A DNA stretch of 41,076 nucleotides from Deltaproteobacteria bacterium (GTDB lineage: Bacteria > Desulfobacterota > Syntrophobacteria > BM002), in the NCBI GenBank assembly GCA_022340515.1, contig JAJDNT010000216.1:1-41076 (forward strand), in the 5' to 3' direction. This document shows, piece by piece, positions 7,018-14,433 of the stretch (positions within the stretch are counted from its first letter, which is position 1; every line of letters starts with the position of its first letter). The position numbers were made by a program, and so were the translations under genes. The notes beneath the pieces were generated by a model, which did no database searches, had not been told where the DNA came from, and worked only from the letters and a program-made list of their open reading frames with translations.

Positions 7018-8812
7018 GATTTTGTTTCTCCTCTCCATCCGGCAAAGATACGGTTACAGTGGTCCCTGCGCCTCTCTGGCTTCTTACCTTTATAGATCCG
7101 CCGTGGGCGTCTAAAATTTTGTGGACTATGGCAAGGCCGAGTCCTGTACCGTCGGATTTGGTAGTGAAGTAGGGGTCAAAGATGCGTTCCTGGTCTGCCG
7201 TCTCTATACCCCGGCCGTTGTCGGAGACGGTTATTTCGGTTAATTTCCTGGTATCATCCCTGGAAACCTTAACCTGTAAAACACCACCTCCACCCATTGC
7301 CTGTAAACCATTGAGGTAGAGATTTAGGAGTACTTGATTTATTCTATCGCCATCCATGGGTACGTCGGGAAGATCATGAGGAATAGCAACTTCTACCTTG
7401 ATTCCCTTGCTGCGGGCATCTCCTTCGATGAGCTTGAGAGAGTGTTGGATCAAATCATTCAGCCGCACAGGTTTGATCTTAAGGGTGCTGGGGCGGGCGA
7501 ATTCAAGAAGTTGTCCAATAACACGATCCAGTCTTTCCACTTCCTGAATCATAGTGGTGGCCGTGTCCCGGTCCTGAGGACTGTCTTTGAGTTTCTCCCG
7601 AAAATAGGTAGCAAAACCCTTGACCGAGCTCAAAGGGTTCCTAATTTCATGGGCTACGCCTGCGGCCAGGCTCCCCAGTGAGGCCAATCGCTTGCTTCTT
7701 TCCACCTCCTGCTGCAACCGGCGAACTTCAACTAAGTCACGAAAAATAAAGACATAGCCGAGAAAGCCTCCGTCCTCTCCATGGAGAACAGCACCGCTAA
7801 CCCTAAGGGGGACTCCTGTACCGGATGGGGTCTGACACTCCAGCTCCTCCTCAACTACAGTTCCTTTGTTTTCTAGGCGCTCGGTTAGTTGCCACAGTTC
7901 TTGGGGCAAGATATTTGCTGCTGACCCGGCCAATGCCTTAGCACTTGAAATCCCCAAGATTGCCTCAGCTGTTTGGTTATAAGTGGCTACCTTGCCGTCC
8001 TCATCTGTGGCAATAAGCCCCATAGGAAGATTTTCAACGACCTGTTCAGAAAAGGCTCTCACTTTGGCGAGGGCCCGACTGGCAAGCTTGTAACCTTGAG
8101 CGAGAAAAAGGGAAGCTAGCACGGTCAAGCCTATCAACAGTGCCCCTATGGCCATGGCAATAGTATGACGTCTGGCCTCGACTCTAGCCGATTCCATGGT
8201 ACTCATGTCCAAGCCAACAAAGATAAAGAGGGGTGGCCCATTTCGTTCATCTCTGAGTCTTTCCAAGGACCTTTCACTCCGGCCTCTACCGAATCCTGGT
8301 CCTCTCATCATCATGCCATGATGGTGCATGCCACCCCAACTAGGTATACTTTTAATAGGCTTAAAGCGCTTGTAAACCTCAAAGGCCACGGTATTTTTCT
8401 CAATTTTGACTTGATGCCACCTGAGCTGATCCGATTCCTCTGCGAGAACTAATGCCGATGCTGGCTCATGTTGCTTTCCAATCCGATCAGGCTCACTGTC
8501 GGCAACTGCGAATCCCTCTTTGTCGGTTACCACCAGATAAAGGATGTCTGGCTGCTTGGCAGTTTCAACAAGGAGCTGCTGTAGTTGCGCACCGCCCCAC
8601 CCCATTCCCATCATTCCTGTACGTGCACCTGCTTCAAAAGAGCGGATGAGGGCAGCACCCTTCTCAACCATCAGGCGGGTCATATTCTCTTTGTCCGCTT
8701 TGATACTCTTGCTGGCCAAAAAGAAGACGATAGGTGCCAACACCACCAGACCAGCCAAGATTGCCCATGGAGTCAGGGAGAGCCAGAGATATTTTTTCCG
8801 TTCCTTTTTCAT
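7010..8812 (-). CDS. zraS: ZraS-like membrane sensor histidine kinase
   Basis: 600 residues: membrane helix about 10-33, periplasmic sensor about 34-215, second helix about 217-239, PAS domain about 255-360, HisKA with the phospho-accepting His388 in AAGVAHEIRNPLSS, then the ATPase with NLYLNGLQAM, DNGRGI and GTGLGLAIV. The periplasmic part carries a striking Met/His/Gly insert (SWGGMHHHGMMMRGPGFGRG) that could bind metal. The ATG at 8812 is used; an upstream TTG at 8833 is possible. Neither has a Shine-Dalgarno sequence, and the sigma-54 promoter at 8829-8844 would start transcription only a few bases before the ATG, suggesting leaderless or near-leaderless translation. Zinc or envelope stress as signal is inferred from the ZraP-like neighbour. 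Confidence 0.88.
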   Translation of the reverse strand: MKKERKKYLWLSLTPWAILAGLVVLAPIVFFLASKSIKADKENMTRLMVEKGAALIRSFEAGARTGMMGMGWGGAQLQQLLVETAKQPDILYLVVTDKEGFAVADSEPDRIGKQHEPASALVLAEESDQLRWHQVKIEKNTVAFEVYKRFKPIKSIPSWGGMHHHGMMMRGPGFGRGRSERSLERLRDERNGPPLFIFVGLDMSTMESARVEARRHTIAMAIGALLIGLTVLASLFLAQGYKLASRALAKVRAFSEQVVENLPMGLIATDEDGKVATYNQTAEAILGISSAKALAGSAANILPQELWQLTERLENKGTVVEEELECQTPSGTGVPLRVSGAVLHGEDGGFLGYVFIFRDLVEVRRLQQEVERSKRLASLGSLAAGVAHEIRNPLSSVKGFATYFREKLKDSPQDRDTATTMIQEVERLDRVIGQLLEFARPSTLKIKPVRLNDLIQHSLKLIEGDARSKGIKVEVAIPHDLPDVPMDGDRINQVLLNLYLNGLQAMGGGGVLQVKVSRDDTRKLTEITVSDNGRGIETADQERIFDPYFTTKSDGTGLGLAIVHKILDAHGGSIKVRSQRGAGTTVTVSLPDGEEKQNRG

Positions 8813-8828
8813 ATTAGTTGTTAAGTAG

Positions 8829-8844
8829 AGCAATTAGTGGACCA
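8829..8844 (-). promoter_or_regulatory. Sigma-54 promoter of the kinase/regulator operon
   Basis: Minus strand TGGTCCACTAATTGCT: GG, ten bases, GC, with TTGC at -12. The predicted start is near 8818, about six bases before the ATG at 8812. Confidence 0.55.
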
Positions 8845-8932
8845 GAGCAGGATTTAGCTATCAAATTGCTTCGCTATTCACTTGACTGAGCCATTCCCCA
8901 GAGTTACCCCTTTAATAAGTTGAAAGCCTTGC

Positions 8933-8991
8933 TGGATATTTTTTATCCATCTGCATACTCTCTGAAACCAAACATGGATAAAAAGTATCCA
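8933..8991. promoter_or_regulatory. Paired enhancer palindromes (candidate ZraR-like sites)
   Basis: Two copies of the same 17-bp palindrome, TGGATA-N5-TATCCA, at 8933-8949 and 8975-8991. Their centres are 42 bp apart, four helical turns. They lie about 120-170 bp from each of the two divergent sigma-54 promoters, the usual distance for enhancer-binding activators. Confidence 0.7.
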
Positions 8992-9071
8992 CTTTAAAGT
9001 TTAAGGTCAAGGCGTGGGACCTGTTATTTTTACTTCTTGGAGTAAAATATGTGTTAAATCAGCAAGTTAAT

Positions 9072-9137
9072 TTGATCAAGATTTTCTGGCATGTACATTG
9101 CCATAAGGATAAGCCAAGAGCGATAAATCTTGATCAA
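9072..9137. promoter_or_regulatory. Inverted repeat flanking the zraP promoter
   Basis: TTGATCAAGATTT (9072-9084) and AAATCTTGATCAA (9125-9137) are perfect 13-bp inverted arms. Each contains the 8-bp palindrome TTGATCAA. One arm lies just upstream of the sigma-54 promoter, the other between the predicted start and the ribosome-binding site. This looks like a two-site operator; transcripts starting near 9113 would not contain both arms, so an RNA hairpin is unlikely. Confidence 0.55.
9087..9102 (+). promoter_or_regulatory. Sigma-54 promoter of the ZraP-like gene
   Basis: TGGCATGTACATTGCC: GG (9088-9089), ten bases, GC (9100-9101), a close match to TGGCACNNNNNTTGC. Predicted start about 9113. 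Confidence 0.75.
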
Positions 9138-9154
9138 TTAATGGAGGTTAAAAA

Positions 9155-9670
9155 ATGAGAAAAGTCTTGATGACACTGGGTATTCTGTTCATGGTTGGCA
9201 TGCTAGCGGCTCCTGTTTTCGCTCACCGTTGGGGCAGGGGCGGATATGGAGCTCAGGGTGGCCCCGGCTACGGACCCTGCTGGGTTGAAGGGGGAGATAT
9301 AACCGAGAGTCAGCAGGCGGAACTGGACAAGCTCCACGAGAAGTTTGTCGACGACACAGCCAAGCTCAGAGAGGAAATCTGGAACAAGTCTGCGGAACTA
9401 GACACCCTCATGGATTCGGCCAACCCGGATGCCAGCAAGGTTAAGACCCTGCAAAGGGAAATCAGCGATCTCAAAGCCAAAATGGCCGATAAACGGGTCG
9501 ATTTTGAGCTCGAAGCCCGCAAAATCGCGCCCAATGCTCGCTTTGGTCGAGGAGATGGCAAGGGATACGGCAGAGGTTATGGCCGAGGATACGGTAGGGG
9601 ACCTCATCATGGACCGTATGGTGGCTATGGCCAGCATTATGGTCGCGGTTATGGTTCCTGCTGGCAATAG
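9155..9670 (+). CDS. zraP: ZraP/Spy/CpxP-like periplasmic metal-stress protein
   Basis: 171 residues. A cleavable signal peptide (MRKVLMTLGILFMVGMLAAPVFA, cut about residue 23) is followed by a His/Gly/Arg stretch (HRWGRGGYG). A long helical hairpin spans about 48-125 (ESQQAELDKLHEKFVDD, then SKVKTLQREISDLKAKMADK), typical of the ZraP/Spy chaperone fold. The tail is built of repeated GYGRG units with PHHGPYGG and QHYGRG and a single Cys near the end, plausible metal ligands. The start has GGAGG eight bases upstream. Its sigma-54 promoter and shared enhancers tie it to the divergent kinase/regulator pair. Known members are zinc-binding periplasmic chaperones; metal specificity here is inferred. 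Confidence 0.85.
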   Translation: MRKVLMTLGILFMVGMLAAPVFAHRWGRGGYGAQGGPGYGPCWVEGGDITESQQAELDKLHEKFVDDTAKLREEIWNKSAELDTLMDSANPDASKVKTLQREISDLKAKMADKRVDFELEARKIAPNARFGRGDGKGYGRGYGRGYGRGPHHGPYGGYGQHYGRGYGSCWQ

Positions 9671-9706
9671 ATTGCAGCCAAACATACAAAAATGGCAGGG
9701 CACAAC

Positions 9707-9744
9707 ATCCCTCTCCCTGGAAAGGTGAGAGGGATAGTTTTTTT
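9707..9744 (+). terminator. Rho-independent terminator of the ZraP-like gene
   Basis: ATCCCTCTC (9707-9715), 11-nt loop and GAGAGGGAT (9727-9735), followed by AG and seven T residues. It lies 37 bp past the stop codon. Confidence 0.9.
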
Positions 9745-9752
9745 GTGACCCA

Positions 9753-10202
9753 CTATGCACGGTGTCCGTACTTTTGGTCCACCAAATCTATAACCTCGGG
9801 AACGGTGTAACCTTCTCCCAATTTTGTGCGGATGAAACTTTTTTCCTCTACCGCACCCTTGACCATGTCGCATTGGCACTCTGCCAATGGAAGTTCTCCA
9901 CAGCCTCCACAGGCGCACTTGAAATTCACTGCCACCTGAAAAACTTGATCCTCCACAGAATTCGCGGCTAGAGTGGTGCTTGCAGGTAGCAGGGTTTTTG
10001 GCTGTATGGTGATTGGCCCTGGGGTGGACTGGATTGGGGTCATCGATCTGGCGTTCTCACGGGGAGAAAACATGGTTTTCGCCGATACGCCAATCAGTAA
10101 GATTACGGCAGCGATGGTCGTAATCATCCAAACATTGGTCTTTTTTTGCTGAACAGGTTGCTGCTTTGTCTGATTTGATTGTCTTTTTTTCTTTTTTGCC
10201 AT
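9753..10202 (-). CDS. CcmH-like membrane-anchored Cys-rich protein
   Basis: 149 residues. A Lys/Gln-rich cytoplasmic start (MAKKKKRQSNQTKQQ), one membrane helix at about 24-42, then an extracytoplasmic domain. That domain has FKCACGGCGELPLAECQC, with cysteines at 96, 98, 101, 109 and 111, followed by IRTKLGEGYTVPEVIDLVDQKYG. The latter part matches the helical signature of the CcmH/CycL cytochrome-maturation fold, in which a short CxxC reduces apocytochrome thiols, but the number of cysteines is higher than usual. It is the last gene of the minus-strand run with the ABC transporter and DUF2318 genes, so a redox or metal-handling accessory role is likely. GGAG lies about ten bases before the ATG. 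Confidence 0.6.
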   Translation of the reverse strand: MAKKKKRQSNQTKQQPVQQKKTNVWMITTIAAVILLIGVSAKTMFSPRENARSMTPIQSTPGPITIQPKTLLPASTTLAANSVEDQVFQVAVNFKCACGGCGELPLAECQCDMVKGAVEEKSFIRTKLGEGYTVPEVIDLVDQKYGHRA

Positions 10203-10245
10203 TTCTCTTTACTCCATTCGCTACAAAAAAATGTTAACAGAGAGA

Positions 10246-10989
10246 TTAAGCCCATTCTGAGTTTTCCATCACTCCATTGCTCCAACATTCCAGATTTCCT
10301 CCTGACCCGTTGATGGGAACATCTTCCACCAGGAGACCATCAGAAATCCGCAACAATCTGCGAGCGTACCCCGCACACTCAGGACTGTGGGTCACCATGA
10401 TGATGGTCATTCCTTCCTGGTTGAGGCTACGAAGAAGATCCATTACATCTCGAGTAGTTTTGCTGTCGAGGTTTCCCGAAGGCTCGTCGGCAAGGAGGAT
10501 TGGTGGTTCATTCACTATGGCGCGGGCAATGGCAACGCGTTCCTGCTCCCCGCCAGATACTTGGCTTGGTAAGCGGTGAGCCTTCCGATCAAGGCCCACC
10601 CTGGATAGAGCATCCTCTGCCATGGACCGCTTTGTTCTTCCATTGGTTTTGACCGTTACTAGTGGAAGCATGACATTCTCCAAGGTGGTAAGGTAGGGAA
10701 CAAGATGGAAACTCTGGAAGACAAAACCCAAGAATTCCCTGCGAAAATCAGCCCTTTGATCCTGTCCCAATTGGTAGACCTCGAGTCCGTCCACCAAGTA
10801 TTGGCCTGATGTGGGAGTGTTGAGTCCACCCATCACAGACAGGAGGGTGGATTTCCCCGACCCCGACTCTCCCATCACTGCCACAAACTCCCCCATTTGG
10901 ATGCGAAAACTCATACCTCCAACAGCCATAACTGCGGCATCACCGTTACCGTATTGCTTTATTAAGTTTTCCGCTTGAATGTAACTCAT
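10246..10989 (-). CDS. ABC transporter ATPase (LolD/MacB type)
   Basis: 247 residues with a complete nucleotide-binding domain: Walker A GESGSGKST at 40-48, Q-loop Gln92, signature VSGGEQERVAIARA at 144-157, Walker B ILLADEPSGNLD at 164-175 and switch His201. The length and the GNLD D-loop fit the MacB/LolD/FtsE branch, which powers FtsX-type permeases that do not usually import solutes. It pairs with the permease at 11187-12344 despite the 198-bp gap, which holds a dispersed repeat. The last 25 residues (INGSGGNLECWSNGVMENSEWA) are not part of the usual domain. Confidence 0.85.
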   Translation of the reverse strand: MSYIQAENLIKQYGNGDAAVMAVGGMSFRIQMGEFVAVMGESGSGKSTLLSVMGGLNTPTSGQYLVDGLEVYQLGQDQRADFRREFLGFVFQSFHLVPYLTTLENVMLPLVTVKTNGRTKRSMAEDALSRVGLDRKAHRLPSQVSGGEQERVAIARAIVNEPPILLADEPSGNLDSKTTRDVMDLLRSLNQEGMTIIMVTHSPECAGYARRLLRISDGLLVEDVPINGSGGNLECWSNGVMENSEWA

Positions 10990-11049
10990 AGTTTTTCCTC
11001 TCCTAGTAGCTCGAATGATTCACGAATGGCCGTTGCCACCGCGGATCAC

Positions 11050-11175
11050 GCTGTCCTTCCGGTCGTCCTCGGGTGCTGGACCCTGCGACGTACTTTTCAA
11101 TTACGCCTCGGATCCAACCCCCTGCGATTGATCGGTGGCACACCCTTCTCCGCAGTCTCACGACGTCAATACGCG
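11050..11175. repeat. Dispersed intergenic repeat, copy 1
   Basis: Shares ordered blocks with 21330-21480: CCCTGCGACGT, TACGCCTCG, CAACCCCCTGCG and CGACG near the end, with substitutions and small gaps between. It fills the gap between the permease stop and the ATPase start. Both copies lie directly after a stop codon. No protein is evident in it. Confidence 0.55.
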
Positions 11176-11186
11176 AAACATCCGAG

Positions 11187-12344
11187 CTACAAAGTCCGCA
11201 GTGCATCAGAGGGGTCGATTCGGGCCGCCAGAAGGGCCGGGTAGACACTTGAGGCCAGGCCCATAACTACGGCAGCAGCAAATGCCGCAGCTGCCAACAG
11301 CGGGTCGAAAATCACCCCTATGCCGTTGCTACCGGTAAAGAAGGGAAGGGCGACCTTGGTGGAGCCGAAGCCTATGAGGTAGCCTAAAACTCCAGCCAGG
11401 GCGGAGATTATCCCTGCTTCCAGGAGAACTATCCGGATCACGTGGCTCCTCCGAAACCCCATGGCCCGAAAAATGCCGATTTCGGCAGTCCGCTCTCTCA
11501 CGCTTCCCATCATGGTCACCAGCACCACGAGACTTCCTACCAGAATCAGCACCAACGCGACTCCATAAGAGAATTTTCTGAAATGGTCCAGAGTTTCCAT
11601 ACGGCTCTGTACCACCTGTTGAATTGCCATAACCTTGGTGTCAGGGAGGGCGTTGGATATTTGACTCACCATGGCTTCAATGGGGCAGGCATTGCAAAGG
11701 GCTGCTACCTCGACCATGGAGACCCGCCCTTCCTTGCGCAGAAGCGACTGGGCCGTGTCCAGGCGGGCGAAGACTAGATGGTCATCTTGTGAGCCAGTGG
11801 GGGCCAGTATGCTGGAAACATGGAGTTCGCTACTGTTGACCTTGAAGTGATCACCGGTTTTCAGTGACAAAATACGAGCCGCTTCGGATCCTAAGAGGAC
11901 ATCAAAAGCGTTTGGCACCGTACCTCCTATTTTCCACCAGGGCTTCAGGATCTTTGTGGCCTGAAAATCGACCCCGGCAAGAAGCACCTTGCGTTTTTTT
12001 ATTTCCACGGCACCTAGAACCGTAGGCCCCATTGCGGCAACATTTGCCGCGTTTTTAATGGCTTTTACCCTGACTAGATCTGCCTGGCGGATCTCCTGCA
12101 TTTCAAAGGATACGGGTCCCAGGGAAAGTCCCCCGTAGGTAAGGGAAAGATTTTCCGTTCTCGGCAGTATTAGAATGTTGGCACCATACTCTTCCAGTTT
12201 CTGCTGGATATCGCGGTTCATTGCTTCAATCAGGCCCAGAAGGGCCACTGCGGTGGAAACCGCTATGAGTAGCCCGGCGAGCACAAAACCAGCCTTTGCC
12301 TTACGCCGTCTGATGTTGCGCAGAGCAATGTCTTTGAGTGTCAT
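11187..12344 (-). CDS. FtsX/MacB-type ABC transporter permease
   Basis: 385 residues. The N-terminal helix follows the usual basic start (MTLKDIALRNIRRRKAKAGF, helix about 18-42), then a large extracytoplasmic domain (about 43-260) and three helices (about 266-290, 310-335 and 350-375). The typical FtsX loop MGSVRERTAEIGIFRAMGFR lies between the second and third helices. The gene starts two bases after the DUF2318 stop, with its ribosome-binding site (GAGGAG) inside that gene's end. A homologous arrangement of DUF2318 protein, FtsX-type permease and ATPase is known next to the P19/Ftr1 iron systems of Campylobacter and some E. coli; P19 and Ftr1 are absent here. Substrate unknown. Confidence 0.8.
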   Translation of the reverse strand: MTLKDIALRNIRRRKAKAGFVLAGLLIAVSTAVALLGLIEAMNRDIQQKLEEYGANILILPRTENLSLTYGGLSLGPVSFEMQEIRQADLVRVKAIKNAANVAAMGPTVLGAVEIKKRKVLLAGVDFQATKILKPWWKIGGTVPNAFDVLLGSEAARILSLKTGDHFKVNSSELHVSSILAPTGSQDDHLVFARLDTAQSLLRKEGRVSMVEVAALCNACPIEAMVSQISNALPDTKVMAIQQVVQSRMETLDHFRKFSYGVALVLILVGSLVVLVTMMGSVRERTAEIGIFRAMGFRRSHVIRIVLLEAGIISALAGVLGYLIGFGSTKVALPFFTGSNGIGVIFDPLLAAAAFAAAVVMGLASSVYPALLAARIDPSDALRTL

Positions 12345-12346
12345 CC

Positions 12347-12922
12347 TCAGCTCCTCTTGGCCAAGTCGAAGTACTGGCTTCCCTGTACTATGTCGGCAAT
12401 CTTTATAACTAATTTGTCACCCACAACCGTCCGCTTCAAAGGTGCGGGGTTGCAGCCGCCCTTTATTTCGTTGACTTTAACCGAGGCAAATCGCTGGCCG
12501 CAATTGCGGCAAACCATGAAGTCGCCATCCTGTTGGTAACCCTTCCCTTCACGCCAGCAGACGTCGCAGGCGTCATAGGCCGCCCTCACCACCCCATCTG
12601 AACTTCTCAGGATAAAGAAACGGACGGTAACGCCATTGCTAGTGGGATATTGGAAATACTGGGCTTGGCCATCGGCAAAAGCTTGCAGGGGGAAAGATAC
12701 TTCGGTAGCCGTGACTACAGGTTGAATGGCAGGTGTTCGAGCCTGGGACCTAATGTCAAGACCGTTCTGAGACAGGTAAAAGACCACACCTCCTATCACC
12801 ACGACCGCCACCACCAGAAAGGTTCGAAGAGGCGACTGGCTCTTTGTTTCGGTCTTGAGGATAGCTTCCTTTTTAGCTGCACTTTTTTCTGCTACATTTT
12901 TTTTGTTATTTTTCTTGCTCAT
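12347..12922 (-). CDS. DUF2318 Fe-S/metal-binding membrane-anchored protein
   Basis: Start at 12922, where GGAG lies seven bases upstream. 191 residues: a Lys-rich cytoplasmic tail, one helix at about 33-51, then an extracytoplasmic domain. The domain carries YDACDVCWREGKGYQQDG and FMVCRNCGQRF, with Cys119, Cys122, Cys138, Cys141 and Cys157, the signature of DUF2318 proteins annotated as Fe-S-containing. It is immediately followed by the permease gene (2-bp gap). In known P19-type iron systems the homologue is required with the ABC module, probably in periplasmic redox chemistry of the metal; that role is inferred for this locus. Confidence 0.8.
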   Translation of the reverse strand: MSKKNNKKNVAEKSAAKKEAILKTETKSQSPLRTFLVVAVVVIGGVVFYLSQNGLDIRSQARTPAIQPVVTATEVSFPLQAFADGQAQYFQYPTSNGVTVRFFILRSSDGVVRAAYDACDVCWREGKGYQQDGDFMVCRNCGQRFASVKVNEIKGGCNPAPLKRTVVGDKLVIKIADIVQGSQYFDLAKRS

Positions 12923-13132
12923 AACAAACTCCTTACAAAGAATACGGATAAATAATACGGATTCAGCTCTTGACATGGGACATTTAAATTTTGTCATCAT
13001 TAATGAGCCTATTGACTAGGAGGTCTGAGAGACGCAACCCATGGGGTTTGTAATTTCCTATGTCAAAGGCCGGCCCCTAGATGGGGAGAAAAGTCAAGGG
13101 CAATGGAGATACATGGAATTGAATGGTTAGGG

Positions 13133-13546
13133 TCAAATCAGAAAGGTTTCGGTGCGAAGGTAAATTGGTACGCCAGGACCCCTGATTTGGGGACTCCTAA
13201 TAGGGGCCAAAAGGGAACAGGATTGAGGTAGGATTAACCTATTGTTTGCAGATGCAGCAATCTTCACCGTGGCAGGACTTACATTAGGGGCCACAGCGGC
13301 AAGAGCATAGTCTTTGAACTCAGAGTTTGATTCCAGTTTGCGGGGGCAAGGAGCGGTTTCGACTTCAGAGCAGCAATCAGCAACCAGATCGGCAGGCGGA
13401 GCCTGGACCTTGCTATGATATCCGTTAATTTTTGCCTCTACACAGCACTTGGCCGTACACCTAGGGTTGGCAGGAGCCAAGCCTGCGGTAAGCAAGGAAA
13501 TTGCGATCATTATTGTTACTATCTTGCCAAATGATTGTCGCAACAA
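13133..13546 (-). CDS. Small secreted Cys-rich protein
   Basis: 137 residues from a TTG at 13546 with AGGAG ten bases upstream; a TTG at 13564 overlaps that site and is less likely. A hydrophobic signal segment (IVTIMIAISLLTAGLAPA) precedes a Cys-rich mature part with CTAKCC, then ADCCSEVETAPCP. A second half is rich in Ala/Pro and ends RGPGVPIYLRTETFLI, with one more Cys. Not recognised as a named family; the paired cysteines and the DUF2318/ABC neighbours suggest metal or thiol chemistry. It is first after a good sigma-70-type promoter and is separated from DUF2318 by about 210 bp. Confidence 0.6.
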   Translation of the reverse strand: MLRQSFGKIVTIMIAISLLTAGLAPANPRCTAKCCVEAKINGYHSKVQAPPADLVADCCSEVETAPCPRKLESNSEFKDYALAAVAPNVSPATVKIAASANNRLILPQSCSLLAPIRSPQIRGPGVPIYLRTETFLI

Positions 13547-13579
13547 AGGTATTAATCTCCTCAAGTTTTTATGCCTACT

Positions 13580-13608
13580 ATTTTAATCGGAAACAAATTG
13601 CGAGTCAA
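13580..13608 (-). promoter_or_regulatory. Sigma-70-type promoter of the Cys-rich/DUF2318 run
   Basis: Minus strand TTGACT (13608-13603), a 17-bp spacer and TAAAAT (13585-13580). The start is predicted near 13573, about 27 bases before the TTG start codon. Confidence 0.65.
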
Positions 13609-13660
13609 TATTTCTGGCATCTGTCTTGAAAAAATATACTGGGCCATAATCCTATCCTAC

Positions 13661-13736
13661 GAACATCATGAAGCACACGAAGCACACACTTCTATCTATG
13701 AAACGCTTTGTGGTCTTTGTGTCCTTTGTGATAAAA
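13661..13736. repeat. MITE-like imperfect inverted repeat
   Basis: ATCATGAAGCACACGAAGCACAC on the left is an imperfect inverse of TGTGGTCTTTGTGTCCTTTGTGAT on the right, with about 20 bases between. The CACGAAG-type arms are of the sort that recur between genes in environmental genomes. A related stretch (TCTTCGTCGCCTTCGTG) occurs at about 27248-27264. It creates a false upstream extension of the nitroreductase frame. Confidence 0.5.
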
Positions 13737-13826
13737 ACTTTAATCATCAGCCCATGGCAGGGAGAATCGAGGGTGGAAGTCGCTCCCCCAGAGGGCAATA
13801 CACCGGTGCAGGAGGAGGCATTAATA

Positions 13827-14339
13827 ATGGACTTTCTTGAGTTGGCGAGCAAAAGATACAGTGTGCGAGCTTACAAAAGGGACTCAGTGGAAAAAGCAAA
13901 GCTAGAGCGAGTTCTCGAGGCTGCGCGGTTGGCACCAACAGCGGTGAATATCCAACCCTTCCAATTACTTGTTATCCACACGAAAGGTCGGGAAGCGGAG
14001 TTGTTGCAGATTTATAATAAAAAATGGTTTGCCCAGCCCCCGATAGTTATCTGTGCATGCGGTATTCCCGGAAAGAACTGGGTGAGAAAAGACGGTAAGA
14101 ATTACAATGACGTGGATGTGGCCATTGTCATGGATCATTTGATTTTGGCTGCAACCGCCGAGGGACTTGGGACCTGCTGGATCGGTGCTTTTAGTCCTGC
14201 GGCAGCGAAGGAGATCTTGAGGTTGCCTGAAGGGGTCGAACCCATCGCCTTTACTCCACTTGGCTATGCAGCTGATCGTCCCCCGATAAAGAAAAGAAAA
14301 CCGCTGTCGGAGCTGGTAAGATATGAGAGGTGGTCTTGA
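13827..14339 (+). CDS. Nitroreductase family flavoprotein
   Basis: 170 residues from the ATG at 13827, which follows GGAGGAGG at good spacing. MDFLELASKRYSVRAYKRDSV is the typical start of FMN-dependent nitroreductases; AARLAPTAVNIQPFQLLVI contains the FMN-binding N-Q-P region. GLGTCWIGAF is the flavin-binding stretch near 120-130, and PLGYAADRPP the usual end. The enzyme would be a cytoplasmic NAD(P)H-dependent FMN oxidoreductase; substrate cannot be inferred. An apparent N-terminal extension to 13668 runs through a repeat and is not real. Confidence 0.88.
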   Translation: MDFLELASKRYSVRAYKRDSVEKAKLERVLEAARLAPTAVNIQPFQLLVIHTKGREAELLQIYNKKWFAQPPIVICACGIPGKNWVRKDGKNYNDVDVAIVMDHLILAATAEGLGTCWIGAFSPAAAKEILRLPEGVEPIAFTPLGYAADRPPIKKRKPLSELVRYERWS

Positions 14340-14433
14340 TACACTAAGCACTAGGCACTTTGGTAATTTGGGATTTCGAATTGCGAATAGCGAAATGTGA
14401 AATAATAAATGCGGTAATCACACGGAGTGGGAA

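Noticed and set aside
13668-13826. N-terminal extension of the nitroreductase
   Set aside because: It runs through an inverted repeat; the ATG at 13827 has the ribosome-binding site and begins the family homology.
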